DNA of 64,000 bases from Ochrobactrum sp. Marseille-Q0166 (GTDB taxonomy: Bacteria; Pseudomonadota; Alphaproteobacteria; Rhizobiales; Rhizobiaceae). The stretch covers positions 792,501 to 856,500 of the forward strand of contig NZ_JACJUO010000001.1 of NCBI RefSeq assembly GCF_014397025.1. The letters are read 5' to 3'. The translations under genes and the position numbers were made by a program. The notes under the pieces were generated by a model. The model was not told the origin of the DNA. It worked only from the letters and a program-made list of their open reading frames with translations, and searched no databases. The first letter of the stretch is position 1, and the number at the start of each line of letters is the position of its first letter. This document shows, piece after piece, positions 29,181-37,835 of the stretch.

Positions 29181-29240
29181 TTGATCACTACATATCTAAA
29201 CTCGTTGACTTGTCGCGGTCAACGGTTATTTAGTGATCGA
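29181..29240. promoter_or_regulatory. Candidate TetR operators between the VOC and TetR genes
   Basis: TTGATCACTA (29181-29190) and TAGTGATCGA (29231-29240) are near-perfect inverted 10-mers. Nested inside is GTTGAC (29204-29209) with GTCAAC (29218-29223). One arm overlaps an upstream GTG at 29233, favouring ATG 29242 as the TetR start. Binding by the adjacent TetR protein is inferred. Confidence 0.45.
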
Positions 29241-29241
29241 T

Positions 29242-29841
29242 ATGAAACAGGAACCGAATAAAGGTGGTCGCCCTCGTGGCTTTGATCGCGACGACGCGAT
29301 TGAGACAGCAATGCACCTCTTCTGGAGGTACGGATATGAGGGGGTTTCGCTTGCCATGCTGACCGAAGCGATTGGTATAGCGCCTCCCAGTCTCTATGCC
29401 GCGTTCGGAAGCAAAACCGGGCTATATCGCGAGGCTCTGGATCGCTACTCGGCGGCGACAGAATTCACGCTTTCCCGTAGTGACGACGAAGCCCTGACCC
29501 TCGACGAAGCCCTTTCGCATCTGTTCGACCAAGCCATCGAGAGAGTGACGGGGGAGCAGGGCGAGCGCGGATGCATGGTTTCAATAGGATTGCTTTTCTG
29601 CCACCCAGATCACGTTCGACTGAGCGACGAGCTTACTATCCGCCGACACGATATGGCAGTACGCCTTGAGAATGACCTTCGGCATTGGCTGCCATCAGCT
29701 CGCTGTGGCGAGGCTGCGCGCTTCGTCTGCGCTGTCTTGCAAGGCATTGCCGTTCAGGCCAAAGACGGAGCGACTGCGCGCGATCTTCGCGCCACGGCAG
29801 ACATCGGTCGGGCTGCACTTACGGCCATGGTTGAGGCGTAA
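29242..29841 (+). CDS. TetR/AcrR-family transcriptional regulator
   Basis: 199 aa from ATG 29242. The N-terminal HTH is complete (GRPRGFDRDDAIETAMHLFWRYGYEGVSLAMLTEAIGIAPPSLYAAFGSKTGLYREAL). The C-terminal half resembles TetR_C regulators with GERGCMVSIG. It probably represses itself and the divergent VOC gene. Toward its 3' side it converges on a truncated SDR gene, which may once have been part of the same regulon. The start is uncertain between 29233 (GTG) and 29242. Confidence 0.88.
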   Translation: MKQEPNKGGRPRGFDRDDAIETAMHLFWRYGYEGVSLAMLTEAIGIAPPSLYAAFGSKTGLYREALDRYSAATEFTLSRSDDEALTLDEALSHLFDQAIERVTGEQGERGCMVSIGLLFCHPDHVRLSDELTIRRHDMAVRLENDLRHWLPSARCGEAARFVCAVLQGIAVQAKDGATARDLRATADIGRAALTAMVEA

Positions 29842-30002
29842 TTACAGATGCCCGCGATACTTCCTTACTGTTTTGTTCCGATCAGGAACGTTCATTATGC
29901 GTGAGCGATTTTGGGATGTTCTCCGGGACTAACTGCTTTTTGACGTCCCTGACGTCGAGGCCAACGCCTAATACCTCGACAAAATTCGCAAAGGTGCTTC
30001 GT

Positions 30003-30170
30003 TCACTTACCTCCGGTGACATCGAGGAATCTACCGGTAATCAAGGAGGCCTCGTCACTCGCCAGCCACACAATCGCGCGGGCGACTTTTTCGGGTTGGC
30101 CACCTCTTGCCATGAGGATCGTGTCCCAGACCCGATCCACCCGTCCCGGCTCTCCGCCGCTAGCGTGCAT
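30003..30170 (-). pseudogene. C-terminal remnant of a short-chain dehydrogenase (SDR)
   Basis: The frame ends ARGGQPEKVARAIVWLASDEASLITGRFLDVTGGK, the universal C-terminal pattern of SDR oxidoreductases (G.P.EVA.A..WLASDEAS..TG....GG). Upstream it runs without a break into the IS3 transposase frame near 30170, so the Rossmann fold and catalytic YxxxK are gone. The missing 5' part is not found on the other side of the IS copy, so that stretch was lost. Confidence 0.75.
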
Positions 30171-30815
30171 CAATTTTCGGTTCTTCGCCTCGAATACCAT
30201 TGGCGATTTATACCCGAGTGCAGAATGTCTGCGCGCAGGATTATAGAAGCTGTCAAAGTATTCGCCAATTGCTTTGATTGCGTCATTTCTGGTCTGGAAT
30301 ACACTGTGCCAGATCAGTTCTGATTTGATGGTCTTGAAGACGGTGTCCACCATTGCATTGTCATATCAATTTCCTTTACCGCTCATGGATGGAAGCATGC
30401 TGTGCGCTTTGAGGATTTTGCGATACTCATAAATGGCATATTGGCTTCCCCTGTCCGAATGCGGGATCAACCCCGGCTTTGGTTGCCGGATTGCAATCGC
30501 CTTCTGCAGGGCGCTGATAGCAAGGTCCTTTTTCATTCGATCGCGCGCTTCCCAGCCAATGATGCGACGCGAATAAAGATCGACAACCATTGCCAGATAT
30601 AGCCAGCCTTCTGCGGTGCATATGTTACTGATATCGACACCCCGTTTCTGATCCGGTCCGCCACAAGTGAAGCCCTGATCCACAAGATTGGGCGCGATAA
30701 GCTCACCATGATTGCTGTCGGTGGTTCGCTTGAACCGGGTCTTCTTTCGTGCCTTCAGGCCATTTTCACGCGTTAGTCGTACCGTGCGTTGGTGCCGTGC
30801 TTTGTCATTCTGTCT
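30171..30815 (-). mobile_element. IS3-family insertion sequence, degenerate copy 2
   Basis: Partial orfB closely matching copy 1 (ENGLKARKKTRFKRTTDSNHGE, NLVDQGFTCGGPDQK, VDLYSRRIIGWEARDRMKKDLA, KTIKSELIWHSV), in the opposite orientation. It lacks orfA, the orfB start and both terminal repeats. One codon is a stop: GGAAATTGATATGAC reads N-stop-YD where copy 1 has NCYD. The right part before about 30815 fades into unrelated sequence. With copy 1 it brackets the 24.5-30.2 kb block as inverted repeats. Confidence 0.8.
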
Positions 30816-31106
30816 ATAGGCTTTGAATGCAATTAAAGGAAATCAATATGGCAACGGCGAGGGTTGGAGAAACGCGGATCGTCTGCTGTTTTTTTGAGGC
30901 AGTTTATAGGCCAGCATATGGCAGATGATTTTCTGCGCAGTACGCGCGGGGGGTGATTTGATTTAATATCAATGTTTATCAAAAATATTCCGGCAAATTC
31001 CAAAGAGGTTCTGAGCCTACTAAAACGCATTGGGGGATTTTTTGGGGGAAGAGATAAATTTACTGAGATAAAAACATAATAAATTCAATTACTTATGGAG
31101 ATTATC
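30816..31106. other. Intergenic between IS3 copy 2 and tRNA-Ser, no gene seen
   Basis: About 290 bases without a convincing frame. G-rich runs TTGGGGGA and TTTTTTGGGGGAAG occur near 31030-31050, of unknown meaning. Confidence 0.4.
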
Positions 31107-31196
31107 TGGCGGAGAGAGCGGGATTCGAACCCGCGATACGGTTCCCCGTATACACACTTTCCAGGCGTGCGCCTTCAACCACTCGGCCACCTCTCC
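31107..31196 (-). tRNA. tRNA-Ser (GGA)
   Basis: A 90-nt class II tRNA on the minus strand with encoded CCA. Acceptor GGAGAGG pairs with TCTCTCC, discriminator G, anticodon loop CTGGAAA (anticodon GGA), a long variable arm and T-loop GGTTCGAATCC. It reads UCC/UCU serine codons. Confidence 0.95.
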
Positions 31197-31559
31197 GTCT
31201 ATTGCTATTGTGATATCGTCTGAAGATCAGAATCTACGCAAGCAAGTAAGGGCTTTCAAATCAGGTATCGGTTGCCTACCAAAAAAGCCCCTGCGGCGCG
31301 CAATATAGCCAGAATGGGCTGATGTTCAACTCTTATTTGGCTTTTCCGCATTAAAATCTTCTGGTCCTAGAGAAGCTTTTTGAAATCTCTATAAGTTATT
31401 GTTATTAAATAGAGAATTTCTGCGTGATCCATGGGTGATTTTACGCATTTTGGGTTTAGCGCAACGTCATGCTATAATTGGGTTGTTGCGAAATATAGAC
31501 TGGATAATGTGCCGGGCAGGATTTCACGGCGTGGAATCTAAAGAAACAGGACAAGAATC
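31197..31559. other. Intergenic, no gene seen
   Basis: 363 AT-rich bases between tRNA-Ser and the small membrane protein gene. They should contain the promoters of both. No frame or repeat of note was seen. Confidence 0.5.
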
Positions 31560-31883
31560 GTGATCCGTTTTGTTTTGCGTAGTTTCGCTGTCGTTTGTCT
31601 GGCGCTTGGTGTCATATTTGCGATTCTGGACGGAGCGCGCTCGGTGGGCGCTTCAGCATTTGTTACCAAGCCTCTTCTGGATATATGGGCGAGAGCAGCA
31701 CCTGAAATTCTGGGGGATGCAGAAGCTCTTGTGACACACTATATATCGGCAGGAGTTTGGAACGGAATCATCGTTTCCGCTCTCGAACAGCCGGGCTGGG
31801 TCGTGTTCGGTGTGTTGGCCCTATTGTTTTACGTTGCCGGCCATCGCCGCGAGAAACGTTTCTTACAATTCACCGCACGCTAA
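31560..31883 (+). CDS. Small membrane protein of unknown function
   Basis: 107 aa from GTG at 31560, shortly after an AGGACA site. Two hydrophobic helices (about residues 3-25 and 79-97) flank a central region LLDIWARAAPEILGDAEALVTHYISAGVWNGI, with a basic end HRREKRFLQF. I do not recognise a named family, but the layout is that of a conserved alphaproteobacterial inner-membrane protein. It is 140 bases upstream of msrA on the same strand. Confidence 0.75.
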   Translation: MIRFVLRSFAVVCLALGVIFAILDGARSVGASAFVTKPLLDIWARAAPEILGDAEALVTHYISAGVWNGIIVSALEQPGWVVFGVLALLFYVAGHRREKRFLQFTAR

Positions 31884-32023
31884 ACAGTTTGCTTCGGTTT
31901 CTACGCTCTGTTGTAAGAGTATGAGAGCGATCTTTATACGCCTTTATACGGCGCTCTATGAATTTGTTTGTTCATGTTGTGTGAAGGTTTCCGCCTCACA
32001 TGACATGCATAAGGAGGTGTTAG

Positions 32024-32680
32024 ATGGGTTTTCTGGACAGCTATCGCAAGAAAATTGAAATGCCTTCCCCTTCGGATGCCTTGCCGGGCAGGGCGTCGCC
32101 GATCCCGACCGCTACTGCGCATTTTGTTTCAGGACATCCGCTGAAGGGCCCATGGCCGGAGGGCCTGAAACAGGTCATGTTCGGGATGGGGTGCTTCTGG
32201 GGCGCCGAGCGGCTTTTCTGGCAGGCCCCGGGCGTTTATGTGACAGCCGTTGGCTATGCGGGAGGGATCACACCCAATCCAACCTATGAGGAAACCTGTA
32301 CGGGTTTGACCGGTCATGCCGAAGTTGTTCTTGTGGTTTACGATCCAAAGGTTGTGAGCCTTGATAAACTGCTTGCGCTGTTTTGGGAAGAGCATGATCC
32401 GACACAGGGTATGCGACAGGGCAATGATATTGGCACAACATATCGCTCAGTGATCTACACTTTTGACGATACGGATCGCGTAGCGGTTGAGAAGAGCCGG
32501 GACGCATATCAATCGGCGCTATCCGCGCGTGGTCTCGGCCCGATTACAACGGAAATCGCCGATGCTCCGACATTCTATTATGCGGAGGATTATCATCAGC
32601 AGTATCTGGCCAAGAACCCGAATGGCTATTGCGGCTTGCGCGGAACGGGCGTGAGTTGCCCGATACCGGCGGCAACATAA
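32024..32680 (+). CDS. msrA: Peptide-methionine (S)-S-oxide reductase
   Basis: 218 aa. The catalytic [13 protein letters not shown] is at about residues 51-63, with Cys54 as nucleophile. The C-terminal [11 protein letters not shown] carries the resolving cysteines. It reduces methionine-S-sulfoxide in oxidised proteins at the expense of thioredoxin. AAGGAGG lies just upstream of ATG. The 40-residue N-terminal lead ([14 protein letters not shown]) is usual for rhizobial MsrA. Not fused to MsrB. Confidence 0.96.
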   Translation: MGFLDSYRKKIEMPSPSDALPGRASPIPTATAHFVSGHPLKGPWPEGLKQVMFGMGCFWGAERLFWQAPGVYVTAVGYAGGITPNPTYEETCTGLTGHAEVVLVVYDPKVVSLDKLLALFWEEHDPTQGMRQGNDIGTTYRSVIYTFDDTDRVAVEKSRDAYQSALSARGLGPITTEIADAPTFYYAEDYHQQYLAKNPNGYCGLRGTGVSCPIPAAT

Positions 32681-32701
32681 GAATGAAAATGGATCGCGCG
32701 G

Positions 32702-33166
32702 TTAAACCTGCGCGATCTTCTTATGAAGGATCAACATGCCTTCATCTTCGCCGGTGAGTGTCTCAAAATCATTCCAGGCGATTTTGCGATAAAGATCAGG
32801 CTTGTCGGTATAGAGATAGACTTCACCATAGCCGAGTTCGTGGGCCGCTGCTTCAATTGAAGCCATGAGCGCCTTCGCAATACCTCGCCCACGAAATTCC
32901 GGTGCAACGAGCAGGCTTGCAACCCATGGCTTGAGGTGAGGGTGGCTGTCGAGATCATTATGAATCAGCAGAACAAAGCCTGCGAGTTCGCCATTCCACA
33001 AGGCAGCACGAACAGCCTGACCATCGGTCGAGTGGATGAGGTCTTGCAATGCCGAGGCTATTTGCTCTTCGGTTGCACCTGCTTCCTTGCCCCACTCTTT
33101 GTGGTTCCATTCGGCGCAGATGGCCGCAAGATCGTTGTGGTCTTCAAGCGTAATGATTTCAATCAT
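32702..33166 (-). CDS. GNAT-family N-acetyltransferase
   Basis: 154 aa from ATG 33166; a longer in-frame extension lacks support. The acetyl-CoA-binding motif A is LLVAPEFRGRGIAKALMASIEAAA (about residues 87-110), followed by LGYGEVYLYTDKPDLYRKIAW, typical of GNAT fold strands 5-6. The substrate is unknown. It lies four bases after slyX on the same strand, so the two are probably co-transcribed. Confidence 0.85.
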   Translation of the reverse strand: MIEIITLEDHNDLAAICAEWNHKEWGKEAGATEEQIASALQDLIHSTDGQAVRAALWNGELAGFVLLIHNDLDSHPHLKPWVASLLVAPEFRGRGIAKALMASIEAAAHELGYGEVYLYTDKPDLYRKIAWNDFETLTGEDEGMLILHKKIAQV

Positions 33167-33170
33167 GATT

Positions 33171-33377
33171 TTACCAGTGCGGGGGCTTCGTGACCGGGAT
33201 TTCCGGTGCGGTCTGCTCTTCAAGTGTCAGGAAGCGGTCTGTGAGGGCTGACAGTTTCTTGTTCAACTGATCAATTGTTTTCCATTGTTCGGCCAGAACG
33301 GCTGATAGTTCTTCAATTGTTTTTTCCTGTTCAACGACCCGAATTTCGAGTTCTGTCAGACGAGCGTCGGTGGACAT
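33171..33377 (-). CDS. slyX: SlyX family protein
   Basis: 68 aa, standard for SlyX. Almost entirely coiled coil (RLTELEIRVVEQEKTIEELSAVLAEQWKTIDQLNKKL) with the conserved C-terminal PPHW. Function is not known in detail. First of a two-gene unit with the GNAT gene. Confidence 0.9.
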   Translation of the reverse strand: MSTDARLTELEIRVVEQEKTIEELSAVLAEQWKTIDQLNKKLSALTDRFLTLEEQTAPEIPVTKPPHW

Positions 33378-33410
33378 GAGCGCTGCTCCATTTTTCTCAA
33401 GCTGAAAATG

Positions 33411-33464
33411 AAAAAATCCGCGCTAACCGCACAATAACAATTATCGAGCGGTCGGAACGCGGAT
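33411..33464 (-). terminator. Terminator after upp
   Basis: On the minus strand ATCCGCG pairs with CGCGGAT, with an inner CCGC/GCGG stem, followed by TTTTTTC. It lies about 20 bases past the upp stop codon. Confidence 0.65.
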
Positions 33465-33484
33465 CAGTCTGTCTTTCTCGAAAC

Positions 33485-34111
33485 TTACTTCGTGCCGTAC
33501 ATGCGGTCGCCCGCATCGCCGAGGCCCGGTATAATATAGCCCTTTTCATCTAGGCTCTCGTCGATTGAGGCGGTGAAGACATCAACATCCGGGTGCGCTT
33601 GGGTGAAGCGTTCGATGCCTTCAGGCGCTGCCAGCAGACAAAGGAACTTGATGTTGGTTGCGCCGCGTTCCTTCAGCTTGTCGATGGCCGCAATGGCGGA
33701 GTGGCCAGTTGCAAGCATTGGATCGACCACGATGATGAGGCGGTTGACGATATCTTCCGGAGCCTTGAAGTAATATTCGATTGGCTGCAGCGTATCGTGA
33801 TCGCGATAAAGGCCGATATGCGCCACGCGTGCGGCGGGAACCAGATCCAGCATACCTTCCAGCAGGCCGTTACCGGCACGCAGAATCGAAGCGAAAACCA
33901 GCTTCTTGCCTTCCAGTGTCGGAGCTTCCATGGGCATCATCGGTGTTTCGATCTGCATGGTAGTCAGTTCGAGGTCGCGGGTCACTTCATAGCAAAGCAG
34001 CAGCGAAATTTCTTTCAACAGACGGCGGAAGCTGGCGGTTGAAGTTTCGCGCTTGCGCATGATAGTGAGCTTGTGCTGGACAAGCGGATGGCTGACGACA
34101 TTAACGCCCAT
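33485..34111 (-). CDS. upp: Uracil phosphoribosyltransferase
   Basis: 208 aa, the exact family length, from ATG 34111 ([15 protein letters not shown]). The frame is open further upstream but that extension is not protein-like. The PRPP-binding loop is [12 protein letters not shown] (about residues 127-138), the flexible loop includes [10 protein letters not shown], and the uracil-binding end is [18 protein letters not shown]. It converts uracil and PRPP to UMP in pyrimidine salvage. It stands alone, divergent from ubiE. Confidence 0.97.
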   Translation of the reverse strand: MGVNVVSHPLVQHKLTIMRKRETSTASFRRLLKEISLLLCYEVTRDLELTTMQIETPMMPMEAPTLEGKKLVFASILRAGNGLLEGMLDLVPAARVAHIGLYRDHDTLQPIEYYFKAPEDIVNRLIIVVDPMLATGHSAIAAIDKLKERGATNIKFLCLLAAPEGIERFTQAHPDVDVFTASIDESLDEKGYIIPGLGDAGDRMYGTK

Positions 34112-34359
34112 GGTGTTTCCACTTTTCTTGTTATCTTTATCGACTTTAACGGCTAATTGGGCCGAAGAGAACGCGTGGCAGGCGCACACGCACAGTTTTC
34201 TATTTCTTTGAACATTTTGCACAGATACGCAAGTACCGATCACAAAAGGGGTATCGGCTTGCGGTCTGTGCTTGTATCGTCCGGTACAAGCTTTATATGC
34301 ATCAGGCAAACGGAAAACGGAGATCGGCTTCGTTTCGCACATGAACCGGCAGGTGAGTT

Positions 34360-35151
34360 ATGGGCCAGCAGACAGGCAATGCAGACCGCGTGGGCGCACA
34401 TGGTGGCATGGAGCATTCGTTCGGCTTCAAGGCAGTGAATGAGAGCGAAAAGCAGGGGCTGGTCAACGACGTTTTCCATAAGGTCGCCAAGCGTTATGAC
34501 GTGATGAACGATCTCATGTCCGCTGGTATGCACCGCGTCTGGAAAGACGCGATGATCAGCTGGCTTGCGCCATCCAGGCGTCCGGGCTTCAAGTCGCTCG
34601 ATGTTGCAGGCGGTACGGGCGATATTGCATTTCGTATTGTAGAAGCTTCTGGGCGGCAGGCGCATGTAACGATCCTCGACATTAACGGTTCGATGCTCGG
34701 TGTCGGTCGCGAGCGGGCGATCAAGAAGGGTCTTGCTGAAAACCTCGAATTTGTTGAAGCGAGCGCAGAAGAGCTGCCGTTTGAAGATGCGAGCTTTGAT
34801 GCCTACACAATTTCGTTCGGCATCCGTAACGTCCCGCATATCGACAAGGCGCTGTCCGAAGCCTATCGTGTGTTGAAGCCGGGCGGTCGGTTCCTGTGCC
34901 TTGAATTCTCCGAGGTCGAATTGCCGCTTCTCGATAAGGTTTACGACCAGTGGTCGTTTAAGGCTATCCCGCAGATTGGCAAGATGATCACGGGTGATGC
35001 TGATTCCTACAGCTATCTGGTGGAATCGATCCGCAAGTTCCCAAAGCAGGAAGACTTTGCGCGCATGATCCGCGAAGCGGGTTTTGAGCGCGTGAGCTAT
35101 CGCAATTTCACAGGTGGAATTGCAGCGCTTCATTCAGGCTGGAAGCTCTGA
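34360..35151 (+). CDS. ubiE: Ubiquinone/menaquinone C-methyltransferase
   Basis: 263 aa. The SAM motif I is [17 protein letters not shown] (about residues 76-92), preceded by the UbiE signature [25 protein letters not shown] and followed by [35 protein letters not shown]. It methylates the benzoquinol ring carbon in ubiquinone synthesis. AGGTGAG precedes the ATG. The ubiB start lies seven bases after its stop. Confidence 0.96.
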   Translation: MGQQTGNADRVGAHGGMEHSFGFKAVNESEKQGLVNDVFHKVAKRYDVMNDLMSAGMHRVWKDAMISWLAPSRRPGFKSLDVAGGTGDIAFRIVEASGRQAHVTILDINGSMLGVGRERAIKKGLAENLEFVEASAEELPFEDASFDAYTISFGIRNVPHIDKALSEAYRVLKPGGRFLCLEFSEVELPLLDKVYDQWSFKAIPQIGKMITGDADSYSYLVESIRKFPKQEDFARMIREAGFERVSYRNFTGGIAALHSGWKL

Positions 35152-35158
35152 GTCAGAT

Positions 35159-36739
35159 ATGAGCAATATTTCTGCTGCCATACGGTTGATGCGTGCTGGC
35201 TGGATCATGGCACGCGAAGGCGTGTTGAGTTCGCTTCCGGTTGACGAAGCTGCAGGCCTGCCTGCGCTGGGGCACAAGTTTGCCAAAGTTCTTGCGCGCA
35301 AGCGGGCGAAAGATGCGCCTCGCTCGGAGCGCATCTCACGTGCGATGAACAAGCTCGGCCCCTCCTATGTGAAGCTTGGACAGTTTCTGGCCACGCGCCC
35401 GGATATTGTTGGCAAGGATGTTGCCGCCGATCTGGAGCTGTTGCAGGACCGGCTCGACTTTTTCCCGCAGGCAGACGCCGTTTCGGCAGTCGAGAATTCT
35501 CTCGGTCGCAAGATTGATGATCTTTATGTGAGTTTTGATGCGCCGATTGCGGCTGCATCTATGGCGCAGGTCCATCCTGCCTATGTGATGAAAGATGGCG
35601 CGCCGCACAAGGTTGCCGTCAAGGTTATCCGTCCGGGTGTCCGCCAGCGGTTTGCGCGCGATCTTGAAAGCTTTTTCATGGTCGCCCGTATGCAGGAGCG
35701 GCATGTGCCTTTCACGCGCCGCTTGCGACCTGTCGAGATGGTCGAAACGCTTCAACAGACAACGCGTATCGAAATGGATCTGCGGCTTGAGGCAGCGGCA
35801 CTTTCCGAGATTGCCGAGAACATCAAGGATGATGAAGGTTTCCGCGTTCCCGATGTTGACTGGGAGCGGACGGGCCGCGATGTCCTGACGCTCGAATGGA
35901 TCGACGGCATCAAGATGTCGGACATTGAAGGGCTGGGAGCCGCTGGCTTCGATCTCAAGAAGCTCGCTGAAACGCTGATCCAGTCTTTCCTGCGTCATAC
36001 GTTGCGCGATGGGTTTTTCCACGCCGACATGCATCCGGGTAATCTGTTCGTTGATCCCAAAGGCACGATTGTCGCCGTGGATTTTGGAATTACCGGACGG
36101 CTTAACAAGGATCAACGGCGCTTCCTTGCAGAAATTCTCTATGGCTTCATCACACGCGATTATCGGCGCGTCGCGGAAGTGCATTTTGAAGCCGGTTATG
36201 TTCCGCACAAGCACGATGTGGCGAGCTTTGCGCAAGCAATCCGCGCGATTGGCGAGCCTATCCACGGACAACCAGCCGAAACCATTTCCATGGCAAAGCT
36301 GCTCACGCTTCTGTTTGAAGTGACTGAGTTGTTTGACATGGAAACACGGCCTGAGCTGCTGATGCTACAGAAGACGATGGTTGTGGTGGAAGGTGTTTCG
36401 CGCACGCTCGATCCGCATTTCAACATGTGGAAAGCAGCCGAGCCGGTCGTGGGTGGATGGATTCGCAAGAATCTTGGACCGCAGGGCATGTTGCTGGATG
36501 CCAAGGACAGCGCCTATGCGCTGCTGCATTTCACCCGCAAAACGCCGGAACTGGTCGCAAGAATGGATCGTGCGTCCGTGGCGCTTGACGAGATGGCTGC
36601 GAACGGTCTTCGCTTTGACGATGCGACTGCAGAAGCCATTGGTCGGGCCGAGGCGCGACATTCGCGCTGGGGACGCATTGCCCAGATTGTGATTGCAATT
36701 TCATTGGCTGCGATAGCGATTAAAATAATTTGGGGGTGA
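35159..36739 (+). CDS. ubiB: Ubiquinone biosynthesis atypical kinase UbiB
   Basis: 526 aa from ATG 35159, just past the ubiE stop. ADCK/UbiB hallmarks are intact: KxGQ in LGPSYVKLGQFLATRPDI, the Ala-rich loop AAASMAQVH that replaces the P-loop, KVIRPGV, HADMHPGNLFVD and VDFGITG. One C-terminal membrane helix (IAQIVIAISLAAIAIKIIW). It is an ATPase that supports membrane-bound ubiquinone synthesis. It forms an operon with ubiE, ending at a terminator. Confidence 0.95.
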   Translation: MSNISAAIRLMRAGWIMAREGVLSSLPVDEAAGLPALGHKFAKVLARKRAKDAPRSERISRAMNKLGPSYVKLGQFLATRPDIVGKDVAADLELLQDRLDFFPQADAVSAVENSLGRKIDDLYVSFDAPIAAASMAQVHPAYVMKDGAPHKVAVKVIRPGVRQRFARDLESFFMVARMQERHVPFTRRLRPVEMVETLQQTTRIEMDLRLEAAALSEIAENIKDDEGFRVPDVDWERTGRDVLTLEWIDGIKMSDIEGLGAAGFDLKKLAETLIQSFLRHTLRDGFFHADMHPGNLFVDPKGTIVAVDFGITGRLNKDQRRFLAEILYGFITRDYRRVAEVHFEAGYVPHKHDVASFAQAIRAIGEPIHGQPAETISMAKLLTLLFEVTELFDMETRPELLMLQKTMVVVEGVSRTLDPHFNMWKAAEPVVGGWIRKNLGPQGMLLDAKDSAYALLHFTRKTPELVARMDRASVALDEMAANGLRFDDATAEAIGRAEARHSRWGRIAQIVIAISLAAIAIKIIWG

Positions 36740-36746
36740 AAATAAA

Positions 36747-36778
36747 GCAATCATCGCATTTTAATATGCGATGATTGC
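36747..36778 (+). terminator. Terminator after ubiB
   Basis: GCAATCATCGCAT and ATGCGATGATTGC form a perfect 13-bp stem with a TTTAAT loop, seven bases after the ubiB stop. The symmetric shape may serve the convergent gene as well, although no long T run follows. Confidence 0.65.
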
Positions 36779-36807
36779 TAATTGATATATTTTTTAATTA
36801 ATCTTTT

Positions 36808-37689
36808 TTAAAAGCATGGATACTGGTCTTTAAAGTTTCCACCAAAAGCACCTGAAGTTCTTTTACTGAGGTCTAGACTGACAACCGGCAAAAACTTCTT
36901 ATACATATTACAATAGTCAGTCTGATAGTTTTTTGCAATTTCTTCGCTTTTTTCGTCACCTTTTATGTAGAAGAAAGCTATTATGGGAAGACTTTCAGCT
37001 TGCTGCTCTGTCCAAGTCTCGGTGATAAGTTCGTTCCAAGTGTCTGAATCTGTCTTAGTTTGCACCTCAATAACTTGTAGAAATTTCGTTGCATCGTTTG
37101 GGCTGAAGGAACATCCTTCAGGAACAAATTCTGACGGTTTGCCATCGGTGAGATATTCTGCAATCCACTGATCTGCTGTTGTGATGAGGGCTTGCGGACA
37201 GGACGCATAATCTAAAGCAGTTTTATCGTTGTATATGGTGGTAGGTAAGCCGCAGCCGTGGGATGCGGCCGGATGAAAGCCGTCCATAGCGGAGAAAGCA
37301 TCGAATGGGTAAAAGCAATAAAGGCGAAGTTTTTTATTTTCGTGCGTAGGACTTGACTGATCGTATATGAAACCCGATCCGTCATATAAATTTGTTGTTG
37401 GTATATCTGATCTCAGGTAAGAAAAAGATACGGCTTTTCTAGGGTCATTCTGGTCTGGTATCCAGACATGTTGCTGAGTGTACTCGATACCATGAATAAA
37501 TATGCCGGAGCAATTTACAGCAGATGGTCCGTTATTAGAAGCTTGAAGGCAAGACGTAGTATTATTGTAATATAGAGCATTTAATTTTCTAACTGCGATA
37601 TCTAATTCTGATATTATATCTTTTGCTGTTGAGGCATTGATAGATATAATGGTCGATGCCGCCATGGCGATAAATAATATTAAACGCAT
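36808..37689 (-). CDS. Secreted halovibrin-like protein
   Basis: 293 aa with a clean signal peptide (MRLILFIAMAASTIISINASTA). The pattern LNALYYNNTTSCLQ, NCSGIFIHGIEY, HVWIPDQ, AVSFSYLRSD, GSGFIYDQ, LRLYCFYPFDA, GCGLP, CPQALITTADQW and ESLPIIAFFYIKG follows what I recall of halovibrin HvnA-type proteins of Vibrio and Pseudomonas, including paired cysteines. HvnA was reported as a secreted ADP-ribosyltransferase/NAD-glycohydrolase; activity here is unproven. The gene is visibly AT-rich, sits on the opposite strand between ubiB and coaBC, and looks acquired. No partner or immunity gene is adjacent. Confidence 0.65.
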   Translation of the reverse strand: MRLILFIAMAASTIISINASTAKDIISELDIAVRKLNALYYNNTTSCLQASNNGPSAVNCSGIFIHGIEYTQQHVWIPDQNDPRKAVSFSYLRSDIPTTNLYDGSGFIYDQSSPTHENKKLRLYCFYPFDAFSAMDGFHPAASHGCGLPTTIYNDKTALDYASCPQALITTADQWIAEYLTDGKPSEFVPEGCSFSPNDATKFLQVIEVQTKTDSDTWNELITETWTEQQAESLPIIAFFYIKGDEKSEEIAKNYQTDYCNMYKKFLPVVSLDLSKRTSGAFGGNFKDQYPCF

Positions 37690-37835
37690 AATTGTCTCCT
37701 TTTTGGGGAGATTATTTTTTTAATTATCCGAATATAACTGACACATTATTCAGCTTCTTAGTATAAGGAATTTCGTGACATTTGCCTCGGATGGTGATTT
37801 CATTGATTGCATCAGTATTAGACCGGTGCAATCAA

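Noticed and set aside
31030..31050. G-run stretch TTGGGGGA/TTTTTTGGGGGAAG near tRNA-Ser, considered as an attachment core
   Set aside because: No second copy or integrase nearby and no match to the tRNA 3' end.
33485..34342. A longer uracil phosphoribosyltransferase with about 77 extra N-terminal residues
   Set aside because: The known family starts at the equivalent of ATG 34111 and the extension is not protein-like.
34240..35133. A 297-codon minus-strand frame opposite ubiE
   Set aside because: It is a shadow of ubiE; the amino-acid make-up is rich in His, Arg and Cys and has no domain.
35336..36271. A 311-codon minus-strand frame opposite ubiB
   Set aside because: Antisense shadow of a strongly recognised gene.
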